A DNA stretch of 7,262 bases from Dehalococcoidia bacterium (GTDB lineage: Bacteria > Chloroflexota > Dehalococcoidia > Lucifugimonadales > Lucifugimonadaceae): contig JANQEF010000094.1 in NCBI GenBank assembly GCA_028278465.1, forward strand, positions 1 through 7,262, given 5' to 3'. Each line of letters begins with the position of its first letter. Position 1 is the stretch's first letter. A program made the translations under genes and the position numbers. The notes under the pieces are model-generated. The model saw nothing but the letters and a program-made list of their open reading frames with translations. It ran no database searches and was not told where the DNA came from. Positions 1 to 5,600 of the stretch are shown here, piece by piece.

Positions 1-199
1 GCCCCGCAGCGCGCTGCAACTCCATCATGTCGACGGCAGATGTGGACGCCGCGTTGAGCGCGGTTTTAGATACTTCCGGCAGAAGCGTGCCGCCGTAAAT
101 CGTGTGGTGGCAGGTGGCGTTGATGATCGTCCTGACGCCGAGTGCGGCGTAGGGGTCGACGGCGAGCTGTTCGAGGGTCACCGGGCCGGGATCGCTCAT
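1..199 (-). CDS. SelA-like PLP-dependent enzyme, N-terminal 66 codons (cut by window edge)
   Basis: Reading leftward from ATG at 199-197, the frame stays open for 66 codons to the window edge. The N-terminus carries a block typical of the SelA-like branch of fold-type I PLP enzymes (L-seryl-tRNA(Sec) selenium transferase and its many non-selenium relatives): LGVRTIINATCHHTIYGG (residues 20-37), then LLPEV, then VDMMELQRAAG (56-66). Family members usually read INAxGTxTxLGG and VDxxELQ. The glycine-threonine part is replaced here by CHH, a small deviation. The catalytic lysine would lie outside the window. The ATG overlaps the dnaX stop as ATGA, so the gene is translationally coupled to dnaX; an AGGA lies three bases upstream of the ATG. 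The true substrate of such SelA-like proteins is generally unknown, and I do not claim a selenium role. The family call is fairly good; the function is open. Confidence 0.72.
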   Translation of the reverse strand, partial: MSDPGPVTLEQLAVDPYAALGVRTIINATCHHTIYGGTLLPEVSKTALNAASTSAVDMMELQRAAG

Positions 200-1812
200 T
201 CGTCCTGCCCCGACTCCTCTTCGGTTTCGGTCACCACCTGCGCGCCCATGGCCATCGCCGCCCGCACCAGCGGGCTTTCAGAGCTGGCGGGAGCGCTCTG
301 CTTCGAGTCCTCGGCCTCGTCGTGCGGCGAGATCGTCTTCAGCGCCAGCCCTTCGCCGTACTCGCGATCGATAGCCGCCCGCAGCGCGGTCTGCGCCTCG
401 CGGTCCTCCATCTCCACCATGAAGTCGTCTCGCAGGCTGCGGCTTCGGAAGCGGAGAGTGATCTGGCCGTCTGCCGGGACAGGCGGGTTGACGTTCTGCA
501 AGATCGGCCCGAGGAACTTTCGGCGGAACTTCTTGCGGCGCAAGCTTTCGGTGACGGCGCGCCACTTGGTCTCCTCAGGTGAAAGCTCTTTGCGACGCTC
601 GGGCCTGCGTTCTCGTTCCGGCGCGGGCGACGGCGGCGCCTGTGATGACGGCTGCCCGGACGCGTAGCCGTTGGACTGCCGGGACTGCCCCTGTCCGGCG
701 CTTGGAGCGACGGCAACTACCTGCGGCTCCGGCATGTTGATGGCGTTCAGCACCGCAAGCTCCAGTTCGAGCGGCGACGAGTCACCTTTCAGTTGAGCCT
801 GTCCGAGAGCGGTGAGTGCGTGCAGCAGATTTTCGAGGTTCGCTCCTCGCGCCGCTGCCGACATCGCCTCGCGCACCTCTTCCGGCTGGCCTATGGCGTC
901 TTCGACTCCCGACTTCGCCAGCAGCGCTGTGCGAATAGCGTCGACGGCGCCGTTGCGCAGCGATCGCAGGTCGGCGCCACGTGCGGCTTCACGGTTGACG
1001 ACCGTTAGTGCCACAGAGGTCTCGCCGCCGACGATCGCGGATGCAAGTTCAACCGAAGCCGAAGTGTCGCCCAGCCCGAGCATGTCGCGGGCGTTTTCGA
1101 GCGTGACCTCGGAGCCGTCCGCGCCGTAGGACACGGCGAGCTGTTCGAGTAGGTTCTCGGCATCGCGCAAACTGCCCCAGGCGGTGCGTGCGATCAGCGC
1201 AAGCACCTCGGGATCGGTCTCGATCTCCTCTTCTCCGCAGATCTCGGCCAGCCGGTCAATCACCGTCTCGTTCGAGAGCCGTTTGAAGTCGAAGCGCTGG
1301 CAGCGGCTGACGATGGTCGCTGGCACCTTGTGCGCATCGGTGGTCGCCAGGATCATCACGACGTGCGGCGGCGGCTCCTCAAGCGTCTTGAGCAGGGCGT
1401 TGAACGCCGGCTCGGTCAGCATGTGCACCTCGTCGATGATGTACACCTTCCACTGGCCGGCGACCGGCTGGAACTGAACGCCCTCACGCAGGCCGCGGAT
1501 GTCGTTGATGCCGCGGTTCGAAGCGGCATCGATCTCGATCATGTCGAGGAACGAGCCTTCGTCAATGGCGCGGGCGATCTCGCTGTCGCTGTTCGGTTCG
1601 CCGCTCTTGTCCAGGCCCGCGTTAAGCGCTTTGGCCAGGATGCGGGCGGTCGAGGTCTTGCCGACGCCGCGCGGGCCGGTGAAGAGATAGGCGTGGGCGA
1701 CGCGATCTGTCTGCACAGCGCGGCGCAGGGTTGACGTGACGTGCTCCTGCCCGACCACGTCCGAGAACCGGAGGGGCCGCCACTTCCTGTACAGGACCTG
1801 TCTTGGAGCCAT
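196..1812 (-). CDS. dnaX: DNA polymerase III subunit gamma/tau (clamp-loader ATPase)
   Basis: This 538-aa protein is the motor subunit of the replicative clamp loader, which places the sliding clamp on primed DNA. It opens with the family-typical VLYRKWRPLRFSDVVGQEHV (residues 6-25). AAA+ motifs follow: Walker A GPRGVGKT (46-53), Walker B VYIIDEVH (123-130), sensor 1 ILATTD (154-159), the arginine-finger SRC (169-171) and sensor 2 GSLRDAEN (213-220). An oligomerisation domain spans roughly 235-360, a Pro/Gln/Ser-rich linker 362-410, and a tau-type C-terminal domain about 411-492. Oddity: the usual C-x8-C-x2-C-x2-C zinc module between Walker A and EIDAASNRG is kept in spacing, but its ligands are Ala65, Asn74, Ser77 and Ala80. 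I saw no A-rich slippery site that would make a short gamma form. No strong ribosome-binding site precedes the ATG. Its stop overlaps the downstream SelA-like gene; ybaB and recR, often next to dnaX, are not here. Confidence 0.97.
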   Translation of the reverse strand: MAPRQVLYRKWRPLRFSDVVGQEHVTSTLRRAVQTDRVAHAYLFTGPRGVGKTSTARILAKALNAGLDKSGEPNSDSEIARAIDEGSFLDMIEIDAASNRGINDIRGLREGVQFQPVAGQWKVYIIDEVHMLTEPAFNALLKTLEEPPPHVVMILATTDAHKVPATIVSRCQRFDFKRLSNETVIDRLAEICGEEEIETDPEVLALIARTAWGSLRDAENLLEQLAVSYGADGSEVTLENARDMLGLGDTSASVELASAIVGGETSVALTVVNREAARGADLRSLRNGAVDAIRTALLAKSGVEDAIGQPEEVREAMSAAARGANLENLLHALTALGQAQLKGDSSPLELELAVLNAINMPEPQVVAVAPSAGQGQSRQSNGYASGQPSSQAPPSPAPERERRPERRKELSPEETKWRAVTESLRRKKFRRKFLGPILQNVNPPVPADGQITLRFRSRSLRDDFMVEMEDREAQTALRAAIDREYGEGLALKTISPHDEAEDSKQSAPASSESPLVRAAMAMGAQVVTETEEESGQDE

Positions 1813-1865
1813 TTCTGTCGTTTTAGCCGGTTGCCGGAGGCACGTTCTGGCGTCCGTTGAGGGCG

Positions 1866-1894
1866 GTTTTACGGGGGCTAAGATCGCAGTTCAA
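1866..1894 (-). promoter_or_regulatory. Candidate promoter of dnaX
   Basis: On the minus strand TTGAAC (1894-1889) and TAAAAC (1871-1866) are separated by 17 bp, matching the -35 and -10 consensus at four of six bases each. Transcription would start near 1859, about 46 nt before the dnaX ATG. The -35 box lies in one arm of an inverted repeat, AGTTCA (1888-1893) and TGAACT (1907-1912) with 13 bp between, which could be an operator. The motif match is seen; promoter activity is inference. Confidence 0.35.
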
Positions 1895-2019
1895 ATACGC
1901 GGTGTCTGAACTCGAAATCGTACGCCGTATATTGCCGACTGAACGCACGATATCGCCCGTCGCGAATTCGCTTGTCAGACCTTACAACAACGAACGGCGG
2001 AGATGGGCTTGAAGCGGCA

Positions 2020-2856
2020 CTAATCTGCCTTTGTGCCCGTGAGCATCCAGCGACGGCCGGCCGCGGCCGGATAGCCGGGTATCAACTCGGCGCCGTGCAG
2101 GCCCGCGGCCGTGAGTATCTGCGTGTACTCGTCGGCTTCGTACGCTGCGAACGACTGCGCGTGGCGAGTGACCTCGCCCGAGGCGGCGTCAACGATCCAG
2201 TAGCGCCGTGTGGCGGCGCGCCGCTCTTTGTTCCAGTAGCTCTCTTCCAGGTAGAGGTGAGGCTCGTCGGAGAACAGTCCATGTTCGAGAGCGCGCCAGG
2301 TGGACGGAGAGCGCCCGATCTCGCGTGTGGCCTCGGGACGGTCGACTTCGAGGAGCAGGCGGTCTCCCGGCGCAAGCGAATCGGCGCACCTTGCAATGAG
2401 CGCCTTCGCATCCTCCCGGCGAAACACGTTCAGCTCGCCGTGGATCTGCATGATCAGGTCGTATTTGCCAGTGAACGAGGCTTCTCTGAAGTCGCCCGAA
2501 ACGAACCGGCAGTCGACGCCTTCAGCCTGTGCAAAACCACGCGCGTACTCAAGTGAGGCGGGCGAGATGTCAATTCCTGTGACGTCGTGCCCGAGCTTCG
2601 CCATGCGCACGGCGTAGAGGCCGGGACCGCAGCCAAGGTCGAGAATCCGGCCCGTCTGTCCGGCCAGCAGCTCCTCGTGAATCCACCGAACCTGCTCGTC
2701 GATCAGCGCCGGGCGCCTGCTTGCGGCATCGTGCGTGGCGTCCAGGTGCTCCTTCAGCATGCGTCCGCTGAAGCCCGGCTCGTGCCACGGGATGTTTTCG
2801 CCCTCCGACCAGGGTTCGGGAGCAGGCGAGCGGTTTACCAGGTCGATCAGGCGCAT
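2020..2856 (-). CDS. Class I SAM-dependent methyltransferase
   Basis: This 278-aa soluble protein has the Rossmann methyltransferase signature: motif I ILDLGCGPGLYA (residues 71-82) binds S-adenosylmethionine, GIDIS (94-98) carries the acidic residue expected to hold the ribose hydroxyls, SGDF (120-123) is the adenine-contact region, and YDLIMQIHGELN (132-143) is motif IV. A family-like N-terminal cap (NIPWHEPGF...AASRR) precedes the core, and a C-terminal beta-rich part (RRYWIVDAASGEV) resembles the lid seen in small-molecule methyltransferases. The substrate cannot be told. I chose ATG 2856 because GGAG (2872-2869) stands 12 bases ahead; the frame also allows a TTG start at 2877 (285 aa), which lacks a visible ribosome-binding site. 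It follows ybeY by 25 bp and is probably the last gene of that operon, with 207 bp to dnaX. No rho-independent terminator is visible after it. Confidence 0.9.
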   Translation of the reverse strand: MRLIDLVNRSPAPEPWSEGENIPWHEPGFSGRMLKEHLDATHDAASRRPALIDEQVRWIHEELLAGQTGRILDLGCGPGLYAVRMAKLGHDVTGIDISPASLEYARGFAQAEGVDCRFVSGDFREASFTGKYDLIMQIHGELNVFRREDAKALIARCADSLAPGDRLLLEVDRPEATREIGRSPSTWRALEHGLFSDEPHLYLEESYWNKERRAATRRYWIVDAASGEVTRHAQSFAAYEADEYTQILTAAGLHGAELIPGYPAAAGRRWMLTGTKAD

Positions 2857-2881
2857 TGCGGTGCTGTGCTCCGGCAATCGC

Positions 2882-3394
2882 TCACTGGAACAACCTCTCC
2901 AACACAGCGGCCGTCTTCCCGAACATCACGCGCTCCTCGTCGGGCTCGGCGTGGTCGTAGCCGAGCAGGTGCAGCACGCCATGGACAGTCAGCATTGCTA
3001 GCTCCCGCTTGAACAGCTCGCCACGCTCTTCGGCCTGCCGTTTGGTCTGCTCAAGCGAGATCACGATCTCTCCGAGACGCGGCTCCTCGCCCGGCATCGC
3101 AAAACCGTCGCCGGCCAGCTCCTCAGGCGGCACGCCGTTCCGCCAACCTTCGACGTCATTGAAAGACAGCACATCGGTCACAGAGTCGTCATCGTTGAAG
3201 CGTCGGTTGAGCTCAAGCAGCTTGCGGTCGTCGCTCAAGAGCACCGTCACGCCATCCGGCCCGGACGAGTGCTCGGCATCCAACGCCGCCTCAGCAGCGC
3301 GCCCCACGAGTTCAACGAGAGATTCGACGTCTTCGAAGCCGACAACCGGGTCTACCAGCACCTCGACCCGCCCGGCGCCACCGGCTTCACTCAC
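2882..3394 (-). CDS. ybeY: Endoribonuclease YbeY (16S rRNA maturation)
   Basis: This 170-aa metalloprotein belongs to the UPF0054/YbeY family, single-strand endoribonucleases involved in 16S rRNA 3'-end processing and 30S quality control. The diagnostic zinc site HGVLHLLGYDH is at residues 138-148, with His138, His142 and His148 as ligands, followed by an acidic stretch. The second family block, LNRRFN...TDVLSF (62-78), is also present. In many relatives this block has an arginine after the aromatic residue (as in E. coli YbeY, YR); here it is Asn. The start is taken as GTG 3394, which gives the usual family length and begins shortly before the conserved VEVLVD. The frame is open further upstream to 3475, but that extension lies inside the preceding gene and does not look like YbeY. 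The GTG overlaps the upstream stop by 8 bp, suggesting translational coupling; no clear Shine-Dalgarno is seen. Start certainty is moderate. Confidence 0.95.
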   Translation of the reverse strand: MSEAGGAGRVEVLVDPVVGFEDVESLVELVGRAAEAALDAEHSSGPDGVTVLLSDDRKLLELNRRFNDDDSVTDVLSFNDVEGWRNGVPPEELAGDGFAMPGEEPRLGEIVISLEQTKRQAEERGELFKRELAMLTVHGVLHLLGYDHAEPDEERVMFGKTAAVLERLFQ

Positions 3395-3722
3395 CGCGGG
3401 AGGCCAAGCTCGCCTCTTCCTGCAGCACACGCAGACGAGAGTGCAGAGGTCCGAACGCAGGATCGGCGTCGGCAAGATCAGACGCCACCAGCGAGGCCCG
3501 CGAGATGCCCTGCCTGATCTCCGGCGACTTCAGGTGGCCCACTTCCAGATAGGTACGCGCCTCGTACAGCGCCGGGATAAGTTCTTCACCGATGCGCACC
3601 GTCAGCGCTCGGTCTGCGGGCGGGATCGCCAGCGTCTCGGCGAACTGCACAGCCTCTTCGAGCAGCGAGATCACCTGCCGGGCGTCCGGCAGGTCAACCT
3701 CTTTCGGTGTCTCTTTCGCCAT
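3387..3722 (-). CDS. Hypothetical helical protein, 111 aa
   Basis: I do not recognise this family. The protein is cytoplasmic by appearance: no signal peptide, no membrane segment and no cysteine. Acidic and hydrophobic residues alternate in helix-like heptads (for example ISLLEEAVQFAETLAI, residues 18-33, and IGEELIPALYEARTYLEVG, 44-62), so a small helical bundle is likely. The gene looks real. Its ATG at 3722 has AGGA five bases upstream, it overlaps the VanZ gene ahead by 29 bp and ybeY behind by 8 bp, and the reading frame fills the space between two confident genes. The tight overlap with ybeY hints at coordinated expression but does not show a shared function. Confidence 0.78.
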   Translation of the reverse strand: MAKETPKEVDLPDARQVISLLEEAVQFAETLAIPPADRALTVRIGEELIPALYEARTYLEVGHLKSPEIRQGISRASLVASDLADADPAFGPLHSRLRVLQEEASLASRGE

Positions 3723-4119
3723 CGGAGTCCTGTCCGCGCCTGTTTCGCCTGAACCTGTCGAATGCGAGCCAGAGAGTAACAGCCAGAACGGCGCCCAGCA
3801 CGTCCGCCAGCAGGTCTATCGCCGTCGCCGTCCTTCCCGGCATGAACGCCTGGTGGAACTCGTCCGAGACGCCGTACAGGAGGCAGAAGATGACGGTGTC
3901 GACGGCCAGCAGGTTCTTGCGCTTTGGCAGGTAGATGCGGAGCGCGGCGTGAACCAGCGCTGCCAGCACGAAGTAGAGGAAGACGTGTGCGGCGAAGTCG
4001 GGGATCGGGATGCCGAAGATCTCCGGGACCTCGTCGAAGCTGTCGGCCGACATCGACGAGAGGAGGAAGATGAGGGCGGCCCAGCCGAGCGCGCCGCCTG
4101 TTATGAGGTTCCGCTTCAA
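3694..4119 (-). CDS. VanZ-family integral membrane protein
   Basis: This 141-aa protein has about four hydrophobic segments (roughly residues 5-22, 40-61, 70-84 and 101-120). It carries the VanZ-like signature YGVSDEFHQAFMPGR (82-96) followed by DLLADVLGA (102-110), and an early LSS motif (20-22) at the end of the first helix. VanZ was named for a gene of a glycopeptide-resistance cluster that gives low-level teicoplanin resistance. Most chromosomal relatives have no known role, and nothing here points to antibiotic resistance (no vanHAX genes nearby). The tail after 121 is strongly charged and overlaps the next gene by 29 bp. The start is TTG 4119: the codon -3 from it (4128-4126) is an in-frame stop, no ATG or GTG occurs before residue 23, and GGTGATC, complementary to the 16S 3' end, lies just upstream. 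It appears to be the first gene of the VanZ-hypothetical-ybeY-methyltransferase group. Confidence 0.93.
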   Translation of the reverse strand: MKRNLITGGALGWAALIFLLSSMSADSFDEVPEIFGIPIPDFAAHVFLYFVLAALVHAALRIYLPKRKNLLAVDTVIFCLLYGVSDEFHQAFMPGRTATAIDLLADVLGAVLAVTLWLAFDRFRRNRRGQDSDGERDTERG

Positions 4120-4123
4120 TCCG

Positions 4124-4130
4124 GATCACC
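4124..4130 (-). promoter_or_regulatory. Shine-Dalgarno that fixes the TTG start of the VanZ gene
   Basis: GGTGATC on the minus strand matches the right half of the extended Shine-Dalgarno sequence (AGGAGGTGATC). The GGTGA part ends six bases before TTG 4119. Because the start codon is rare and the frame is closed immediately upstream, this match is what supports the N-terminus. Confidence 0.55.
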
Positions 4131-4152
4131 GTGCCGGGTTGGTGAGTGATGT

Positions 4153-4185
4153 GGCTGCGTTTCGCTATTCAGGGTATACGCAGCC
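4153..4185. repeat. Inverted repeat GGCTGCGT-N17-ACGCAGCC upstream of the VanZ operon
   Basis: Two perfect 8-bp arms (4153-4160 and 4178-4185) are separated by 17 bp, in the 107-bp gap between the small TM gene and the VanZ gene. No T-run follows on either strand, so it is not a standard terminator. A TATACC that could serve as a -10 box on the minus strand (4178-4173) touches one arm, although no good -35 box is paired with it. The position suits an operator or a leader hairpin; that role is inference. Confidence 0.5.
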
Positions 4186-4226
4186 GCAGGCAGGTTGAGA
4201 GCGGTTTGCGCTTCAGCCGGTGGATA

Positions 4227-4463
4227 TTACCCGGCAGAACGGTCGGCGAGAGCGCTGATGAGGAATGCGATGCCGAGGCCGAGCATGACCAGGAGGATGA
4301 CGAGCCATACGAAGAGGGCTCGGAGCGAGGGGCCGCGCCCGATGTGGAGTGGACCGCGTGCGCCGGGGCGTCGCGGGTCGTAGACGAGCGGGTGCTTGAC
4401 GTTCTTGTGAACGGGCGTGACGCCGGTGGTGTGCCTCGGGTCGTAGATGATCGGCGGGGCCAT
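4227..4463 (-). CDS. Small single-TM protein with two YDPR motifs
   Basis: I do not recognise this 78-aa protein. It has an N-terminal soluble part of about 48 residues rich in Pro, His, Arg and Gly, then one long hydrophobic segment near the C-terminus (about 49-72, FVWLVILLVMLGLGIAFLIS), then six polar residues. This layout suggests a tail-anchored protein with the N-terminus in the cytoplasm; no signal peptide is present. The soluble part contains a short internal repeat: IIYDPRH (residues 5-11) and LVYDPRR (26-32). The gene is supported by a perfect GGAGG (4474-4470) six bases before the ATG and by its protein-like composition. It is in line with the VanZ operon but 107 bp upstream of it, so it may be separately transcribed. 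A longer overlapping frame on the same strand (4213-4899) is repeat-derived and was rejected. Confidence 0.8.
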   Translation of the reverse strand: MAPPIIYDPRHTTGVTPVHKNVKHPLVYDPRRPGARGPLHIGRGPSLRALFVWLVILLVMLGLGIAFLISALADRSAG

Positions 4464-4647
4464 GATGAACCTCCGTCACTGTGATGGACGGCGCCAGCGA
4501 TGTGCGGCTGAGCTCGCGCCTGTTCGCCTCACTGGTGACTGCGATCAGGCTACCAGTTGAGTGTGAAGGGATGGTGGAGCGGTGGCGCTGATTGGCGATG
4601 AGTATCCGGATGAGGACAGCTTCTCCCATCCCAGTTTGAGATCGGCC

Positions 4648-4699
4648 AGTTGTCATCTCGACCGAAGGGAGAGATCTGACCGGTCGATACGAGACAACT
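4648..4699. repeat. Imperfect 52-bp dyad with AGTTGTC/GACAACT ends
   Basis: The outer arms AGTTGTC (4648-4654) and GACAACT (4693-4699) are perfect complements. Inside them, CGACCG (4659-4664) pairs with CGGTCG (4681-4686), leaving small internal bulges and a central 16-bp loop with AGATCT. The sequence resembles a MITE-like or REP-like intergenic element; whether other copies exist in the genome cannot be seen here. Confidence 0.5.
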
Positions 4700-4735
4700 T
4701 CTCCCTCACCCTGGACCTTCTGCCGCTGGGAGAAG
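4698..4735. repeat. Hairpin CTTCTCCC/GGGAGAAG
   Basis: Perfect 8-bp arms at 4698-4705 and 4728-4735 enclose 22 bp. The arms share the CTCCC/GGGAG core with the dyads at 4846, 5787 and 5896, so this looks like a diverged member of the same intergenic family. It overlaps the preceding dyad by two bases. Confidence 0.5.
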
Positions 4736-4762
4736 GAATGTGCCGCCATCCTGGGCCGGTCG

Positions 4763-4806
4763 ACGGGTGAGGCGTGTTCCCTGAGCGACGGGTACCCGCT
4801 TGCGGG
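4763..4806 (+). repeat. Dispersed direct repeat, copy 1
   Basis: The 31-bp core at 4776-4806 (GTTCCCTGAGCG...GGGTACCCGCTTGCGGG) matches 5619-5649 with one difference (A at 4788 versus G at 5631). Similarity continues leftward with small gaps, ACGGGTGAGG here against ACGGGTGTAGG in copy 2. The core contains the palindrome CGGGTACCCG (4789-4798). The two copies lie in the same orientation 843 bp apart and bracket the lipoprotein gene. Confidence 0.85.
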
Positions 4807-4845
4807 CGCGCACTTACCGAACAAGACGAACGACCCTCCCTCTAA

Positions 4846-4868
4846 CTCCCTCCCGAGCTGTGAGGGAG
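4846..4868. repeat. Hairpin CTCCCTC/GAGGGAG
   Basis: Perfect 7-bp arms at 4846-4852 and 4862-4868 enclose a 9-nt loop. No T-run follows, so it is not read as a terminator. It is a member of the CTCCC-type hairpin family in this window. Confidence 0.5.
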
Positions 4869-4941
4869 GATGGCCTGGCCCTCTTCCAGCCTGGGACAAC
4901 GGAACAGCTGGAACAATTCTGCTGTTGGCGTCGTCGTTTGT

Positions 4942-4971
4942 TTGAGGCCTTCGGGATGCCGGGGCTATGAG
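4942..4971 (+). promoter_or_regulatory. Candidate promoter of the lipoprotein gene
   Basis: TTGAGG (4942-4947) and TATGAG (4966-4971) are 18 bp apart and match the -35/-10 consensus at four of six bases each. A start near 4978 would leave a leader of only about 20 nt containing the GGGAG at 4980-4984. The match is weak and functional assignment is inference. Confidence 0.28.
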
Positions 4972-4997
4972 TTCGTCGCGGGAGCGTCATTCGCTTG

Positions 4998-5582
4998 GTG
5001 AAATCTCGAAATGCGATGGTAGTAGTTGGTTCGCTCGTGGCGATGCTTCTAGTCGTTGGCTGTGGTTCGCCCGGCGCGGGTCCGATGGCGTCGCCGACGA
5101 TCAATGCAGCGGACCTGACTCCGACACCTCAGGCGATGGACACCTCAACACCCGTTCCCACTGCGACGCCGCTGCCAGCGACCCCGACTCCGGAGCCGAC
5201 TGCAACCGCAATTCCGGCGCCGTTGGGGGTCTCGTTCAGCGAACTTGGCTGCATTGACTTCCATCCCGGTGTCTTCAACCCGGACGAGCCACCGCACTGG
5301 TACGAGGTGTCGGGCACGTTCGAAAGAACACCGGAGGCGGTGGGGGAAGTGGTGGTCGACATCAATATCGAGATCATCGACTCCGAGGGCGCGGTGCTTG
5401 CCGAATCGCCGGGGCCGGTGTTGCCGATGCGGCCGGGCAGGCCCGTTGTGTTCATCCACCGCATCGACCTCGAGCCGCAGGCACACGATTTCACGTGCAG
5501 AGTGACCTACTCAGTACAGGGTGACGCATCCGGGCGGATCGGGGTCGCGACCGCTGCCGTGGAGCCGCTGTACGCGCCTTAG
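4998..5582 (+). CDS. Secreted lipoprotein with Pro/Thr linker and beta-sandwich-like domain
   Basis: The 194-aa product starts with a basic stretch (KSR), a hydrophobic core and the lipobox VVGC, so it should be cut before Cys22 and lipid-anchored outside the membrane. Residues about 41-76 form a Thr/Pro-rich spacer (TPTP, TPVPTATPLPATPTPEPTA), holding the C-terminal domain away from the membrane. That domain (about 77-190) alternates beta-like strands: WYEVSGTFE, EVVVDINIEIIDSEGAVLAES, then PMRPGRPVVFIHRIDL. The pattern of strand, 'D-x-x-G', and a Pro-Gly turn before a Phe-containing strand resembles FxLyD-type domains, but I am not certain. Cys85 and Cys167 could form a disulfide. GTG 4998 was chosen; TTG 4995 and ATG 5016 are alternatives, and GGGAG (4980-4984) favours the first two. 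The gene stands alone between repeat-rich gaps, and its role is unknown. Confidence 0.85.
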   Translation: MKSRNAMVVVGSLVAMLLVVGCGSPGAGPMASPTINAADLTPTPQAMDTSTPVPTATPLPATPTPEPTATAIPAPLGVSFSELGCIDFHPGVFNPDEPPHWYEVSGTFERTPEAVGEVVVDINIEIIDSEGAVLAESPGPVLPMRPGRPVVFIHRIDLEPQAHDFTCRVTYSVQGDASGRIGVATAAVEPLYAP

Positions 5583-5600
5583 TGGGTCAGGTGCTGGCTT

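Larger units (their letters stand above)
4464..4994. other. Gene-free, repeat-rich intergenic region, left of the lipoprotein gene
   Basis: About 530 bp separate two divergent genes. I found no convincing protein. The first part (4464-4620) is plain intergenic DNA in which I see no good promoter for the leftward TM gene. From 4621 on it is filled with short dyads, listed separately: the AGTTGTC dyad at 4648, the CTTCTCCC hairpin at 4698, the 31-bp repeat at 4776 and the CTCCCTC hairpin at 4846. A candidate rightward promoter lies at 4942-4971. Open frames here are translations of the repeats. Confidence 0.7.

Noticed and set aside
500..620. Programmed frameshift in dnaX giving a gamma form
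   Set aside because: The minus strand here has mixed AAG/CGC codons but no A-rich slippery heptamer with a following stem-loop, so a gamma product is not supported.
104..667. 187-aa plus-strand frame opposite dnaX
   Set aside because: It lies antisense to a confidently identified dnaX and has shadow-frame composition; the same applies to plus-strand frames at 1330-1734, 1972-2556, 3009-3752, 3592-4149 and 6179-6733.
3395..3475. N-terminal extension of YbeY to 197 aa
   Set aside because: The extra 27 residues overlap the preceding gene deeply, are rich in Cys and Arg in a shadow-frame manner, and precede the conserved family start.
3694..4119. Glycopeptide-resistance locus, suggested by the VanZ homology
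   Set aside because: No vanH, vanA-type ligase, vanX or two-component genes lie nearby; VanZ-like proteins are common in genomes without resistance.
4153..4185. Rho-independent terminator of the small TM gene
   Set aside because: The dyad has a 17-nt loop and no T-run on either strand.
4213..4899. 228-aa minus-strand open frame
   Set aside because: It reads through the repeat-rich gap and shadows the small TM gene in another frame; the translation is repeat-like with Arg/Pro/His-rich composition.
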